The position numbers and the translations under genes were made by a program. From positions 62,001 to 126,000 of the forward strand of contig NW_002476204.1 in assembly GCF_000189635.1 (NCBI RefSeq): a DNA stretch of 64,000 bases, given 5' to 3'. Origin of the DNA: Tetrahymena thermophila SB210 (taxonomy: Eukaryota; Ciliophora; Oligohymenophorea; Hymenostomatida; Tetrahymenidae). Positions 1 through 13,257 of this stretch are shown one piece after another (the first letter of the stretch is position 1; each line of letters begins with the position of its first letter). Below the pieces are notes generated by a model that searched no databases, was not told the DNA's origin, and worked only from the letters and a program-made list of their open reading frames with translations.

Positions 1-786
1 ATTTATAAATTATTTATTTTATTTTTGAAGAGAGTTATGTCTTAAAAAATAAGATCTCGCTTAAATTTAGAATGTATTTTAAGTGACTTTAAAGTTATTT
101 TGTTAGCTAGCAGAAGATGAAAAGTTAAGAAAAGTTAATATTTTTTAACAAAATAATTATTGATTGATTATATCATATTTCTGATATAGTTTTGAACTCA
201 ATGTTTAATTAATTTAGGATAAGTATTCTTGTTACAAAGATAAGTGTTTGAATAATTTTAATATGGAATAAATATTATATAGGAAAAACGGGCTAATTAA
301 TCTAGTCTATTGCCTTTTTTTTTAGTTTGGTAGTAATCAAAATTGTTAGAATTAGTAATTTGTTCAAAGCAGCAAAAGGAAAAACTCAATATTTTATAAA
401 AATAATAGGATTAAAAAAAAAAGCAATTTGATAATGATAATATTGCTAATAAAATTGAGCAAATTATAAGGATTATATATAAAAATATATATATAATTTT
501 TAGAGGGTTAAGATAAGAAGGTTTAATGAGTAAAAGATTAATGAATGAATGAAAAATTAATTGATTGATTGATTGATTATCAATCTATAATGAATCTTCA
601 CAAAGGTATTTGTTGCTCTAGATAATTAATAATTATAAAGAATACGAAAAAAAAAAAAAAGCAATATCAATCAGAAATAATATAAAGGCAAAGAAAAAAA
701 AATTAAGTTTAATATCTAAATTGTTTATTAATTAATAAGACAAACTATTAACAAGAAGAAGAAAAATTAATAAGAATATCCAACCT
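1..786. other. A/T-rich spacer upstream of the kinase gene
   Basis: No gene is seen here in either code. The stretch is A/T-rich with long A runs and a short GATT tandem run near 562-578. It probably holds the promoter and 5' leader of the kinase gene that starts at 787. Confidence 0.6.
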
Positions 787-2046
787 ATGTTGCTTGAATC
801 CTTCAAATTCGAACCTTTAGACCATTGTGGATGCAACAGTGCAAGTAAAATTTTCAGAATTTACAGTACATAGACACGTGAAAACGTAAATCTTGTAATG
901 AAAACATCATAGCACAGTTAGGACTCCACATTTTTATCACATCTCTACTCTCCTTCCTCCTCTCACTAGCCTCTGTAGCTCTAAAACTAACAAATTTTTG
1001 AGAGTTAAGGACCTCACTCAGTAATCAAAAATAACAAAAATTTAAGAGCCAAGGAAGCTAACTAGAAGGCAATAACTCACCAAAAGTCCAAGACAAAGAT
1101 TGGTAATGAGATGATTAGCTCAGTTGATGAGAGCCACTGCAATTTTCATTGCTATATGATCCATAAAGAGTGGTAGCTTCTTGAAAATATACTCCCCCAC
1201 CCAAATATTGTTCAAGTCTACAAGGTTTTTGAAAATGTTGACTGCTTCTACTCATAAAGTGGCATCAATGGAAAGTAAAAAGCCTCAAATATGATCGAAA
1301 GCTCAATTAATTCTTAAACCCAAGACATAGAGCAACAAAATAATCTATCTCCTTAGGAAAATGAACACCCTGATAGTTGTTGTGCTCTTCTCATGGAAGA
1401 AGCAGAAATGGATTTATTTGATTATGTTGAAAAACACTACAATTTAAACAGGTCGAAGCACATCTCAAACTTGATCCACATGTATCGCTAAATTGCTCAA
1501 GGCTTAGACCACATCCACAGTTTCAACTACTCACACAATGATATCAAAAGTGAAAATGTTCTCATTTTTTCTAACCTCAAGGAAGCTAAAATCACTGATT
1601 TTGGATTAGCAAACGATCTTAATGATTATAAAGGCTTGACTCGTCCTTAAATAATAGAAAAGTAAGTCTAGTAATGGGAATATCGCTGTTTAAACCATGC
1701 AGCACCAGAAATACTTAATACCCTAAAGACAAGATCATAAGATTTTGATGAGTAAAAGGCAGATGTGTTTGCATTTGGTGTTTCTTTTTTTGAATCAGTA
1801 TTTGGATTTCGTCCATTCGCATAGTATGCGCTACCTTCCGATCCTATTTATAAGCATTTTGCTAATAAGTAAAGCTTTAGTAGATTTTGGAAGACTAACG
1901 CGCAAATATAGGCAGTACTTAGAGAAATAAACAATGGAGATGTAGATATTGAAAAGCTTTTTGACATTATCTACAAAACCTTGAATAAAAATCCAAAATA
2001 AAGAATATCTTCAGCTGATCTTTTAATAGATCCCCTCTTTGATTGA
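787..2046 (+). CDS. atypical protein kinase domain protein
   Basis: Single exon, 419 residues, read with TAA/TAG as Gln and ending at TGA. The kinase fold is clear from the middle onward: HPNIV (end of helix C and beta 4), the catalytic loop YSHNDIKSENVLI near residues 248-260, TDFGLAND with the DFG aspartate near 271, AAPEIL (APE motif), DVFAFGVSFFE (helix F aspartate) and a C-terminal NPKQRISSADLL. Two things are odd. The HRD arginine is replaced by Asn (HND), and I find no glycine-rich loop or convincing beta-3 lysine in the short stretch before the HPNIV block. The first ~130 residues resemble nothing I recognise. The catalytic Asp, the Asn of the catalytic loop and the DFG remain, so activity is possible but uncertain. 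The start is the first in-frame ATG; upstream the frame is open for another ~70 codons without an ATG. Confidence 0.85.
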
Positions 2047-4034
2047 AGTTGAAGAGCAAATATTTAGTGTTATTTTGATTCAAAAATTATTAGCCAATGA
2101 ATCGTTTTACCATCTTTCAAATTTAATCGCAATTTTTTGCGAAAAAAACCTACAAAAATTCTTACCTCTAACCATAATGTACATAAGCAACCTCTATAAT
2201 AATAAATTAACTAACATTTTATAACAAATAATTTAATTAAAAATTTATCAAATCAAGAATACACTATCAACTTTCTAAAAATTTACTAATCTCTACATTT
2301 TAATTTTTTATAAATGAATAGAAATTATTTAAATGGCCATTTAAAAAAAAAATAAAAAAATGCGCAATTAAGTCTAAACATTTATAAAAAAAACACAAAT
2401 AATTAATTTTTAAAGTATGCATTTATGTAAATACCATTTTATTATTATGTAAATATTTAATTTATTGAATCTTCACAAAAATAAATTGCTGAAAAACTCC
2501 TCATTTTACAAATTAATTCACTTTTCAATTTACTTTACATTTGTTTTAATCATTATCTACTTTAATAATTGTTTCAAAGTGCACTTTTATGTTTTTTCTA
2601 TTTTTTGTTTTTAACTTTGAATATAACTTGAAAAACATCTCAATTTATTTTGTTAAAAATCAGCTTGAAAATTAAGGTTTTGCTGAAGTATTTCACATAA
2701 CTATGCAGAAAAAATACCCTTGCCAATCATCATTTCTATCTTTTTTTATATATTATCGATCCTTGTTTCGTTGGTTGAAAATTAAATTTTTGTTAGAATA
2801 AAACGAATTTACTATTAAATTTGTAATTTGCTCCGCATAAATTTTTCATTTCTTTTAATGCAATTTTAGGTAATGTTTTTTATTAAAAGACACTACTATT
2901 TCTTATTTCTAGTGTTCTTCTTCAACATATACTTTTATTCATTTTTCAATTTATTGATTTATAGTTCTTATGTTCAAAATTATTATTTAATTAATTATTT
3001 AATGCTTTTTGAAGTGTTTGTTTGTTGTTTGTTAAATACAAAGAGAAAACTATATTTCAATTTTATTTTTTTATTTTAATAAAATAAATTACTCAATCAA
3101 AAGCAATAAATTTCCTTTCTATAAAATCCTCCAATCTCGTAGCATGTGTGTATTAAGTTATTTTAAATTCATATCTAACCTCATACCTTGAATTGAATTA
3201 AATATAATAATCACAATAACTATGAATATATATCAAAATACTATTAATACACAAATATTTTAAAATTAGTCTATTTTTAATAAAATTAGAATGAATGAAA
3301 GAAATTTTATAATTATTTGCTTTCTATTTTATTTACCTTTATCTATTGTTGCTTAAACTTGAAAGAATATTTAATAAAGCTTATAGTTTCTATCAGCTGT
3401 TAAATAGAAGCAAATAGACATGAAAAATAAAATTTATTCTGATCATATTTTTATTTCAAGAGATCAAATATCCAAAAAGCTATCAAATATTTATTTAGAT
3501 ATTTTATGATTTTTTAATTATAATAGATTGATATCGGATTTCTAAAGCTTTTTGTATGTTTTGAAGATGTTATTTGATAAGTTAATTTACTTATTGAAAA
3601 TCTAAAATAACTTACTTTATATTTTAAAATCAACCAGATAATAAATCCATAAATCTGTTAATTTATTTATAGATTAATTATAGAATTGAAATAGTATTAA
3701 AAATAATAAAGATTGATAAGATTTAAATAAATGAATTTGTAAATTAGATATGTAAATAATTATAATAATAATAAAAATCAATAGCTATTTTAATTTCTTT
3801 TTGAATTTCTTATATAAAAAGTGTGGTGACAAGAAACAAATTAGATTAATTAAAATTGTCTCTTTATAATTTAATTGGCTTGAGAAGTTAATCAATTTTT
3901 TTATTTTTCATTCAAAATTCGGAATTTTAAAATCAATTCGATTCAGCATTCTTTATATCAAATACCAGATTTATACAAAATCCTAAATGTTTATTTTTAC
4001 TAACATATATAATTCATTTTTTATAATATTTTTA
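2047..4034. other. A/T-rich spacer
   Basis: About 2 kb without a supportable gene. Open frames here have no motif or codon bias and are what chance gives when only TGA is a stop. It holds the 3' ends of the two flanking genes, which converge. Confidence 0.6.
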
Positions 4035-4394
4035 TCAATAGTCTTATCCTATGCATAAATCTTAGCAGTCTAAGAACTCTTCAATTGTAAGGCTTTAGTA
4101 GTAAACATTGTAAGCAACGTAACGACAAGGTATCCATAAACGCATTGGGAATTCATTTTGTTAAGGTCCATTCTTATACTAAGCTAAGAATTAGACACAT
4201 TCTGGTTCTTGCAAATATTTGTTATAAGCATTGGTGGCAATCTTACAAGCATACTCATCTATTTTACCAGAGCAACCGTATTTTGACAAGCATTAGTTTT
4301 AAACACATTGGCTAACTTGTTGATTAGTTTTATAACCAAAACTGGTTTAGAATAAGCAGAGAGCAATTAATACTGCAATTATACTTCCTTTCAT
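4035..4394 (-). CDS. small cysteine-rich secreted protein
   Basis: Single exon, 119 residues. The N-terminus MKGSIIAVLIALCLF followed by QTSFGYK is a textbook signal peptide, with cleavage probably near residue 20. The mature part holds eight cysteines (VSQC, NQC, YGC, YAC, PEC, IPC, LDC, DLC). The even number suggests four disulfides and a secreted or lumenal location. The base composition is clearly less A/T-rich than the spacers on both sides, and the frame ends at TGA right where composition changes. I do not recognise the family; small secreted Cys-rich proteins of this size are common in Tetrahymena. No function can be given from sequence alone. Confidence 0.8.
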
Positions 4395-6595
4395 CTTAAT
4401 ACTTTTTTTTATTATTAATATTTTTCTTTTTTAATAATTATATAATAAGTTCAATTTTTGAACCTCAAGAATATTTCTAATCAAAAAAAAAGATATTAAG
4501 CACTTTATATAAAATGTTGCATATTTTTGACGAATTTACTAATAGAAAAGTACAAAACAAAATTTAATTAAAGCCAAAAAAAATGGATATATTTATTTAA
4601 TAGGAGAAATTTTATTTTCAAAATTATTTTTCTTCAATACTAAAATGGTTTTTAAGTTCATTAGTGCAGCTTAAATGTGAAAATTAAAATAAAAATATTG
4701 AAATAAAACCTTAAAATAAATAATTAAATAAAAAAATTCTAAATTTGAAAGAATACACCTATCTTACAACTTTTCTATAAAAATAATAGCAAAAAAATTT
4801 TGAAATTTTGATAAAGATAGGATAAATTTTTTCGTTGTGAAAAAATAATTTGATATTAGATCGAGAAAACTTAAAAATACTTTATAAATTAAACTATAAA
4901 AATAAAAGGAATATATAAAATTAAATTATAGATATTTCTAAAATAATATAAGATATTTTAATTTAGTATTTGTAAAATAATTCTGAATATCTAGGAAATT
5001 TTAAAAAGTTGAATTCAATAGAACAATTTATATTCAAAGAAACAAAAAGCGTTAAATTTATTAAAAATTAGTAAATTTTAATAAATAATGAAGAATGGAT
5101 TATCAAAATAATATAAAAAGAATAAGTAGTTATGAATAACAAAATAAAACTTCAACTTTTAAATAATTATAATAATAAAAATATTTACAAACAATATAAT
5201 TTATTTAACAATATCTAACATTCAAATTATATTTATTTATCTAATTAATATTCAAAATAATTTAAAAACTTTATTAAGAACTTATTTTGTTTTTTGAACT
5301 CACAGAATAAATAATTGTAAAATTAAAATCAAATTCTAACTTTTAATATTTATCAATAAAAAGAAAACAAATTGTTAAAAAATTTAAATATTTTAGATTT
5401 TTAAATAAAATCAAATGATTTAGAAAATCTTTAATAATTATTTTTATTTCAGCTAGCTTAACTGCACTAAATTTATAAATGAATTATAATAAATGATCAA
5501 ATATTTTTTAATTGAAATAAAAACTTATTTTTAAATCAATTCAAATTTTTAAATCTAAGTTAAATTGAAATTTTTTTGTTTAATCTAAATTATTTTACTT
5601 CTATTAAAGCATAAATTTATCTAACTAACTTTATTTTTACTATACTTACTATTTTAACTATTAATATTTTTATTTAGTATTTTAAATTTTAATTGATTTT
5701 AGATATATAAAAAATCTTCAAATTTTATTTAGTTCCATAAGATAATAAAATTAATACTAACATCTTAATAAATCAAATGAATAACTTTTTCTAATAAAAA
5801 ATTTATTTACTTAAAATATTTAGTTATTTATTTTGCTTTCAAAAATTTAAAATTAAAAAAAAAATAAATTATCAAAAATAAATATAATTTTTAATATTCA
5901 AGGAACTAAAATATTTTTCATTTATATAATTCATAATTTGAATCTAATAAAACACTAAGTAAGCAATTAACTAATTTAAGATATTATGATACAATAAATC
6001 ATTAAATAATTAATTCTAAAATATTCACATTTTTTAGAATTGTTAGATAAACCACCATTTTATAGAAAAAAACAGTATTTGATAAATTAAATCTAAGAAA
6101 TAATAAAGTATGTATATTTTAATTATTTAACCTTTTGAAAAAAGTTAATAAAAATAACTTTGCAATTTAATTAACTATTAATTTTTTTATAGCATTATTA
6201 TAGAATAATAGCCTGCATCACAAATTATAACATTTGAATAAAATAAAAATAAGTTTGAACAATATTATTAAATTACTGATTTATTTTTAACTATGAATAA
6301 TTAGATATTTTAATACTTTAGAATTAGAGAATAAAATAATATTTGAAATATACAAATGAATATGGAATTAAATTTTATATCCATACAATCATAGTTATGA
6401 TTCATTATTTTTGGCATAATTTTTATTTATATTGTATTTATAAACTTCAATTATATTTTTTGACTAATTGCCAGTTGTTATTATTTTAAGAAATATAAAC
6501 ATAATTAAGGTAAATAAGTATTATACTAATAAAGGTTTAACAATTAAATTTTGAAGTAGAAGTATTGATTTAAATTTTTTTCTTTAAAATTTTAA
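4395..6595. other. very A/T-rich divergent spacer
   Basis: About 2.2 kb of almost pure A/T between two divergently transcribed genes, so it should contain both promoters. I see no gene, long inverted repeat or conserved element in it. Confidence 0.6.
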
Positions 6596-9500
6596 ATGGA
6601 TATAGACTAAGAAGTATAATTGGAGGACAAGTCTAATATTTTGTGTGGAGGAATATAAAGATAAAAAATATTTTAGCACTTGCATGACGAATTTAGTAAA
6701 TCTCCTTCTTAATAAGATCTTTCTTCATTTTTTTAAAAGAAAAAATATGAAGAAGATGAGCTATTTGAATCTTCTAACTAAATAGATTAAACTAAATCTC
6801 TCAGCTTGAATCAATCACATGGATCCTAAAAAATTCAAAAAAAATCAATTGCATATAATGAAGATTAAAGTTTAAAAGCTAAAAATGAGGAGTCTTAATA
6901 AATTAGTTTTTATAGTCAACAAATTAATCCCTATGAAAATATTTAAAATCTAAATGTCAATTCTAAATTATCAGAAGTTTTAGTAAAAATTGATGAAAAT
7001 GATAAAGAATCTATGGGTTCTCAAAAATAGTCACTAAATTATTTTTAATCTCAAAACAAAATGTAAACTCTTTATCGATAGAGCAGTATTGCAGAAAAAG
7101 AGAGATTAAAAAATCTAAATGTAAATACATCCTTTAATGAGAATTCCACTAACAATCAAAGAAAAAGTTTAAAAGAAAGTATGAAATAAAGAAGAATTTA
7201 ACCTAAACAAGGAGGATATAGAGAAACCTATTTTGGGAAAAAATTTAATACAATTAGTGATGATAATTAGTGGAAAATTTTTGCTAAAATGAGAAAAGTA
7301 AAATAGTATTGCAAAATTCTATTAGAAAAAAGATTCTACTCGAACTATAAAAATCTCAATTAATTACACTTAAGTGCTATAAATGATAAAAGTTATATCA
7401 CAGAAACTAAGAGTAAATAATATATAGAAAAATTTGAAAAAATCCCAGTGATATAGCCTAACAGCTTGATAGAGTAAATTTGGGACATTATTTTATTTAT
7501 TACTTTGGTTTAATAGTACATAGTCACAACAGTAGAAATATGTTTTGGTATTAGCTTAATATAAGAAAGAAACCTCTATATTTTAAATTATCTTGTACCT
7601 TCGATTGTTTTCTCCATAGATTTGATCATTTACTTTAACATTGGATTTTATGATAAAGGTAACATCATCACAAAAAGAAAATTAATTTTGAACAAATATA
7701 TTAGGTAATTTAATAAGCATATTTACTTTATTATTTGGTTATTTTCTTTCTTTCTCTATAATTAATTTATTCAATAACTATTTACCTTTTTATAAGTTAT
7801 TATTTTAACTACTCTTTAATTAGACTAGACGACTCTTTTAATATTTTTTACAGATGTCTTTATTTATAGCTAACTTTTAATAACATAGCTTAAAAATTAA
7901 TCAATTAAACAATTTTAGTTTCATTTTTTTAGTTTTTTAAATTTGGAAATCAAAATGATAAAATAAAATTATTCTGTTTATTGATTTTTTTATGAAAATA
8001 AATTTTAATAATTAAAATTTTATAATTAACAGAAAGCAATTTATTATAAATTCTATAACAACTATATGTATGATTGTGTAAGGATATTAACAGATGTTTA
8101 AATTTGGGATCTTATTAAGAATAATCTAAATTCCTAATTTGCTTGAAAAAATTGATGATCATTACTAGCTATCATAAAGATTCAATACGTTTTTTGAATT
8201 ATTTAAACTTATGTTTCTGATTTTTGGATGTGCTCACTTTGTAGGTTGTGGTTTTCACTTTGTAGCTATGTCGGTACAGGAATATGGTATTTCTTATTCG
8301 TATTGAGTTAATTATATATTAATCCATTTTTTTAGAAAAGACATGGATAGTAGTCTAATAAATAAATGATTCTTCTATATCAATAAAATATTTATGGAGT
8401 ATATACTTTGCAATAATAACAATGGTCACAGTTGGGTACGGAGATATAACTCCTATTTCATGGTATGAAAGGATATATGTTATAATTGTAATTATCTTTA
8501 GTTGTGGTTTATTTGGCTATTCGATGAATACAATTGGTTCTATTTTTTAAGAGATAGCTAAATAAGAAGCATAATTTAAGTAATTTATATTCTTGATTGT
8601 GATTTATTGTGCTAAAATTATATTTTTTGTTTAGATAAGTAAAATATGAAATTGGTTAATATATGAGAAATAGAGATATTCCTAAACATCTATAAACTAA
8701 AGTTTTTAAAAATCTTGAATACTCACATATACTAGAAGGAAGCTTAATATAAAAAAGTGAAATAATTTTAGATAATCTGACTCTCACTCTTCGAAATCAA
8801 ATCAAAATAGAGTTTTATGGCAGAATTTTGCAAAATTATAAGTTATTTAATCTTAATTTTTCACAAGAAGTAAGACAAGAGCTGTGTCTTCATATGAAAG
8901 AAATAATATTATAACCAGGAGAAATTCTTTACGATATTGGATAAAACAATGATAAAATATTCTTTTTGCATAAGGGATCAGTTGAAATAATTTCATTTAA
9001 CTTCAATAAATAGAATTCTTCAACTATTGGAATTGCTTAAGTATTAACAATTTTATTATTTCTATCTATTCCATAATATAATAAATAATCTGTATTAAAA
9101 AAAGTCTGGTAGTATGCTTGGACAACTAGGATTTTTCACTGGGTAATTAGAAATACTTTAAGCGAAATCAATAGATACATGCTTTTTAATTTATTGTGAT
9201 AGAAGCAGCTTTTAATAAATAATTTCAAAAAATAGCTATGATATGGTTCAAATTTTTTTATTTTGTTTATTTAAAATTTATTAAATTTAAATTTTATAAT
9301 TTTACAGGAAATTTTTTGTAAGTTGAGAGATAATCTACTGATTTATAATAGGTAATTTGAAACTACCTGTTATTGCTGCTAAAAAGTAGGCCACGAAACA
9401 AGTTAATGTTAAATTTATGGTGCCAAAATTGTAAAGTAGATATCCATTTGGAAACACTTAAAATGGTTTTAGTAAGAAAGAGATAGTTCACATTAAAGGA

Positions 9501-10924
9501 AGAAAAAAAAATCAATTAACAGCTTAAAATGCAGAAATGAATATATGACTTAGGCAAGAAAATTAAGACTACTGTATTTCTATTATGCTTACGATTATGA
9601 CTTTTAGATTCAATAGGAAGATTTAGAGCTAGAATAAAATGATATGGAATTCCTACTTTTTATCCCCAAAATTTTTTATAAAGATGGAGAATATGAATAT
9701 AGTGAGGGCGAAATATCTAACTTTAGTGATCGATACTATGATGAACTCAAAAAAGAATATGATTTATATCCACCAAAAATAAATTCATAAAGAGAACTTT
9801 AAAGACAAGAAACTTAAAAACCAGAAGATAGTTCAAATTCTTAGCTCAGTGAACCTAGAATCTAGAGTAATGAAAGTATCTTGAAAGCAAAATAATAATT
9901 ACATAGACAAAGCTTAAATTTAAATTAATTTACTAAAAAAGAATTTTTTAAACAATAAAAAAATAAAACTCAGCCTTTATAATCTGAAAAAGAGTAAATG
10001 TAAGTAAACTTCACCATGAATTTTAATAATCTCCAGAATAAACTTTTTTAGAAAAGTAATAGTAAAGGCAATTAAAATAATTCCAATAAATCGTAGAAGA
10101 ATAAGAAAAATAATTCTTTATCTCGGATAGAAGAATATCAAATGCCTTCAGGAGAGATTTAATACAACTCTGAAGTTATGTTTTCAGATCCTAAATTAAA
10201 TACTCCAAGAATAAATTTAACTAACAGAAATCTTGCAGATATCATAGAAAGATAGCAATCAAGCTCATATCAAGAAGAATCTAAATCATCTATTAATAAA
10301 AATTAAGATGTTTTGAAAATTTGTAAAAGTTAAAATGAAGATTTTTAAAATATAACTTCAAATTAAAGACTTTCAATTGATAAACACAAGATTAATCGGA
10401 TAAGTATTGAGCATTCAAGGAACAGTTTTTCGCGAGGTCAACGACCTTCGATTCTCTTTGGTCTTAATTAAATATCAAGCTTATAAAAATAATTACGTCT
10501 TAGCAATGATAAAAATATACCAATCTAAGAAATTGCTGATAAAGAAAATAAAGACTAAGATAGTTCATAATCTCTTACCAGTAAATCTTCAAGTGCCAGC
10601 TCTTATAGTTAGACCCCTAATCAAGTAAGAGTGAAAACAGTTGTGAATTTTGACAAAGTTAATGAAGCAATGCAAATACTTTAAGAGAGGAGAAGTAATC
10701 AAATAAGTTAATTTTATCTTTAATATTATGATGGAATCTACATAGTACCTGACTTTGATAAAGTGAAGGAGTATACAGGATATTATCCTTACAATAATTT
10801 TTCTAAGGTAATGAAATAATTAAGGGAAAAGCAATATAGACTTTTTAGAAAGCAAAAGTTAAGTAGGACTGTCATAAGGGATAACAAAAAAAAATTTACT
10901 GAAATTTAATATGCACAATAATGA
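6596..10924 (+). CDS. cyclic-nucleotide-gated type K+ channel with zinc knuckle
   Basis: Seven-exon model: 6596-7704, 7824-7931, 8033-8286, 8336-8579, 8635-9040, 9105-9245, 9308-10924; phases agree and give 1292 residues. The N-terminal ~290 residues are disordered. S1 starts near 295 (IWDIILFITLVQQYIV) and S2 near 330. The selectivity filter TVGYGDITP lies near 521, so the channel should pass K+. After S6 comes a C-linker and a cyclic-nucleotide-binding domain near 640-770, including LQPGEILYDIGQNNDKIFFL and MLGQLGFFTG. Directly after it, near residues 775-788, sits CYCCQKVGHETSQC, an exact CX2CX4HX4C zinc knuckle. The last ~450 residues are polar and disordered. S3-S4 is the weak part: exon 2 and both its junctions are placed by phase, and the S4 charge pattern is sparse. 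The family belongs to plasma or ciliary membrane K+ channels; ligand gating is inferred from the domain only. Confidence 0.9.
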
Positions 10925-11763
10925 AAATAAAATTAATTATCAACTGTACCTTCTAAACAAAACTGTTGTAATAAATTTGAATTTTAGTAAACAAAGCAAG
11001 TATATTTAATTAATTAATTGTAAGTTATCGTGTTTAAAAATTTAATTTAAATCAAATTTTAGTAGATAGATGATAATTGAATTTTATTTTGTTTGAAATT
11101 GGCTATTTTATTAATATTGTTAGAATACAAAAAATATTTCTCAAATAATGAAATTTCTCTAATTCTAATTTTTACTTTATTTAAATAAGAAGAATACAAG
11201 AAAAAAAAAGTAATAAATTTAAGAACTAATTAATTATTTTTTGGAGTTTATTTTTATTAACTTTTATTTTTAAATTATAGAAAATAATAAATTTAGTAAA
11301 TCAAATATATTTTTGACAATATTAATTTGTTTTTTTAATTGAAATTAATAAAAATTTTTTTGTAATTCCAAAATTCTTTATATGAATCTAAATATAATTT
11401 TTTTATAGATTAGCTCAATTCAAATTTAGAATGAAATAAATTAATTTTAAATTAAATTTTTAAAAGCAATATATTTTACCAAAAAATAATAGCTGCAGTC
11501 AAATTAAAAATTTCCTACATAAACTATAAAATCTACTTTTTAGTTAAGTCTGCTTATTTAAAAAATATTGAGAAAATTATATTTAAAAAATATTTTTATA
11601 ATATATAGGAGCACATTTAAAGATTCAATAAATAAAATTTACAAATATATTACAATTAAAAATAATTATTTATTTATTTATTACAGAATTAAAATTTATT
11701 ATATTTTATAAATATTTTTTAAATGTTTGTTTATTTTATTATTTATTTAATTATTAAAATGCA
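10925..11763. other. A/T-rich spacer between convergent genes
   Basis: Low-complexity A/T sequence holding the 3' ends of the channel gene and of the RING gene on the other strand. No gene is seen. Confidence 0.6.
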
Positions 11764-13257
11764 TCAAAATACGCACATCACACAAGTAGAATCCAAAGCC
11801 TTCAGCTTTTAGATACATGCTTCGTGGTATTAATGATGACATGTCAGTTTAATTAAGTTATCTCTTTGTTGGTTAATATTTTTTGTGCAAAAGCAGCACC
11901 AAAATTTGTTTTTTTTATGTTTATAGGCTCTTATTCTGATGCTTTTCCACTCTCTTTCTTATGGCAAAAAGTCATAATTCTCTATACTATCTCCTTTAGT
12001 ATTTATGTACTAACAATCATTTTACTTATATATTTATTAGCTTTTGTCCTCAGTATTTTTAAGTTTGTAAATACCTGAGACTATGTAACTACACTTATAA
12101 AACAACAACTCATCTATTTGAACAGTTTTTTAACAAGATATGCACTATAAAAGTAATTCTTAATCTTATGCATTTATAAAAAACTCTCCAAAATTTAGTT
12201 ACAGCATTTGTTTTATTTTATATTAATTACAGAGATTATTTACACATTCTGTAAGAATATTTACTCCTTAATTAACATGAAAAGTATCATACTATTTATT
12301 TTCTTTTATAAATATTTCCAAATTGCTGATATTTTTCTTTGAGCTTATTTTTTTTTAGCTAAAAAGAGGCTATTTACTTTCCGAATTTTAAAGGAATTTT
12401 GTAGATCCTTCTTTATGCATATTATGAAAATCTTAGCTCTTTGTAGAAATAACTTCAAAATTATCAAGAATTTCTTGAGTCTAATCTTCTTCCATTAACT
12501 TAGTTTATATTTTTGTGATATTGTTAATAGTTAAATCCTAAGATATTTCAAGAGTACCCATTCTCTTTATCATATTAGGTATTTCTAGATTGCTAGAATA
12601 TCGTTTATTATTTATCAGTACATGTAAAGGAGGTGGAGCATTTTAATTTGTATATTCTTAAACTATTATTTTGCTTCCAGGTTAAATTTTACAATCTTGC
12701 AAACTCATATCATCTATAAGTAGCGCTTCTCCTTGATGAAGTAGCTCAAAATTTTTATTTTAGAATTAAAATTGTTGACATATCTTTTTCTTAATAGATT
12801 TTATGGTTGTGTTATTATCATATGGTATGTTAATTACATGATTTGAATGAGGAATTTCAACTTGAATATATTCCATTGTCTCATCAACGCTTAATTCTAT
12901 ATAGATGGGAAGCAAATCCATAAACTAAATCATTTTCTAACAATAAAAGGACTTTTGTATATCTTTCATTTATGCAAACCTAAACGATTCAATCATGTAA
13001 TCCTTTAGGTCCTCTATAATTTTTACTTCTAAATTGTACAGAGTCCATGTTTCTAATTATGTATTATCAATTCTTATAATATAAGATAAATCTGGTTTTG
13101 TAATGCACACTACTTAGAAGTCTATCTCTCTATTTAATTCTGAATACTTATATTCGCTGAGTATCAACGGTAAATTATTTTTCACATTATTTGTTTTACA
13201 TATATTACCTTCTTTTAACCCTTCTACAACTTCCTTTTTGGTTTGACAGCAACCCAT
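11764..13257 (-). CDS. ubiquitin-like/RING domain protein, predicted N-myristoylated
   Basis: Single exon, 497 residues. The protein begins MGCCQTKK: Gly2 with Cys3/Cys4 is the classic pattern for N-myristoylation plus palmitoylation, so it probably sits on a membrane. Residues ~128-200 read like a ubiquitin fold (EYIQVEIPHSNHVINIPYDN, then IKSIKKKICQQF, then a FELLHQGEALLIDD hairpin and a QDCKIQPGSKIIVQEY end). The last ~45 residues are a RING-H2-like finger: CCFC, then TCHHQYHEAC, then CVMC, with all eight metal ligands present. This suggests an E3 ubiquitin ligase carrying its own ubiquitin-like domain. An extra CISC pair lies further upstream. The finger is at the very C-terminus, only two residues before the stop. 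It converges with the channel gene. The domain calls are by eye; the family name is unknown to me. Confidence 0.88.

Noticed and set aside
1745-2224. Two plus-strand frames of about 60 residues under the standard code
   Set aside because: The first overlaps the kinase out of frame and the second starts at the kinase's own stop; neither has coding character.
2873-3079. Hydrophobic plus-strand frame of 68 residues
   Set aside because: Composed of Phe/Tyr/Leu/Ile from plain A/T sequence, with no composition change from the spacer.
10407-10628. Plus-strand frame of 73 residues inside the channel gene
   Set aside because: It is a shifted frame within the long last exon of the channel gene, which is continuously coding in its own frame.
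11866-12078. Plus-strand membrane-like frame of 70 residues
   Set aside because: Antisense to the Cys-rich C-terminal part of the RING gene, which explains the composition better.
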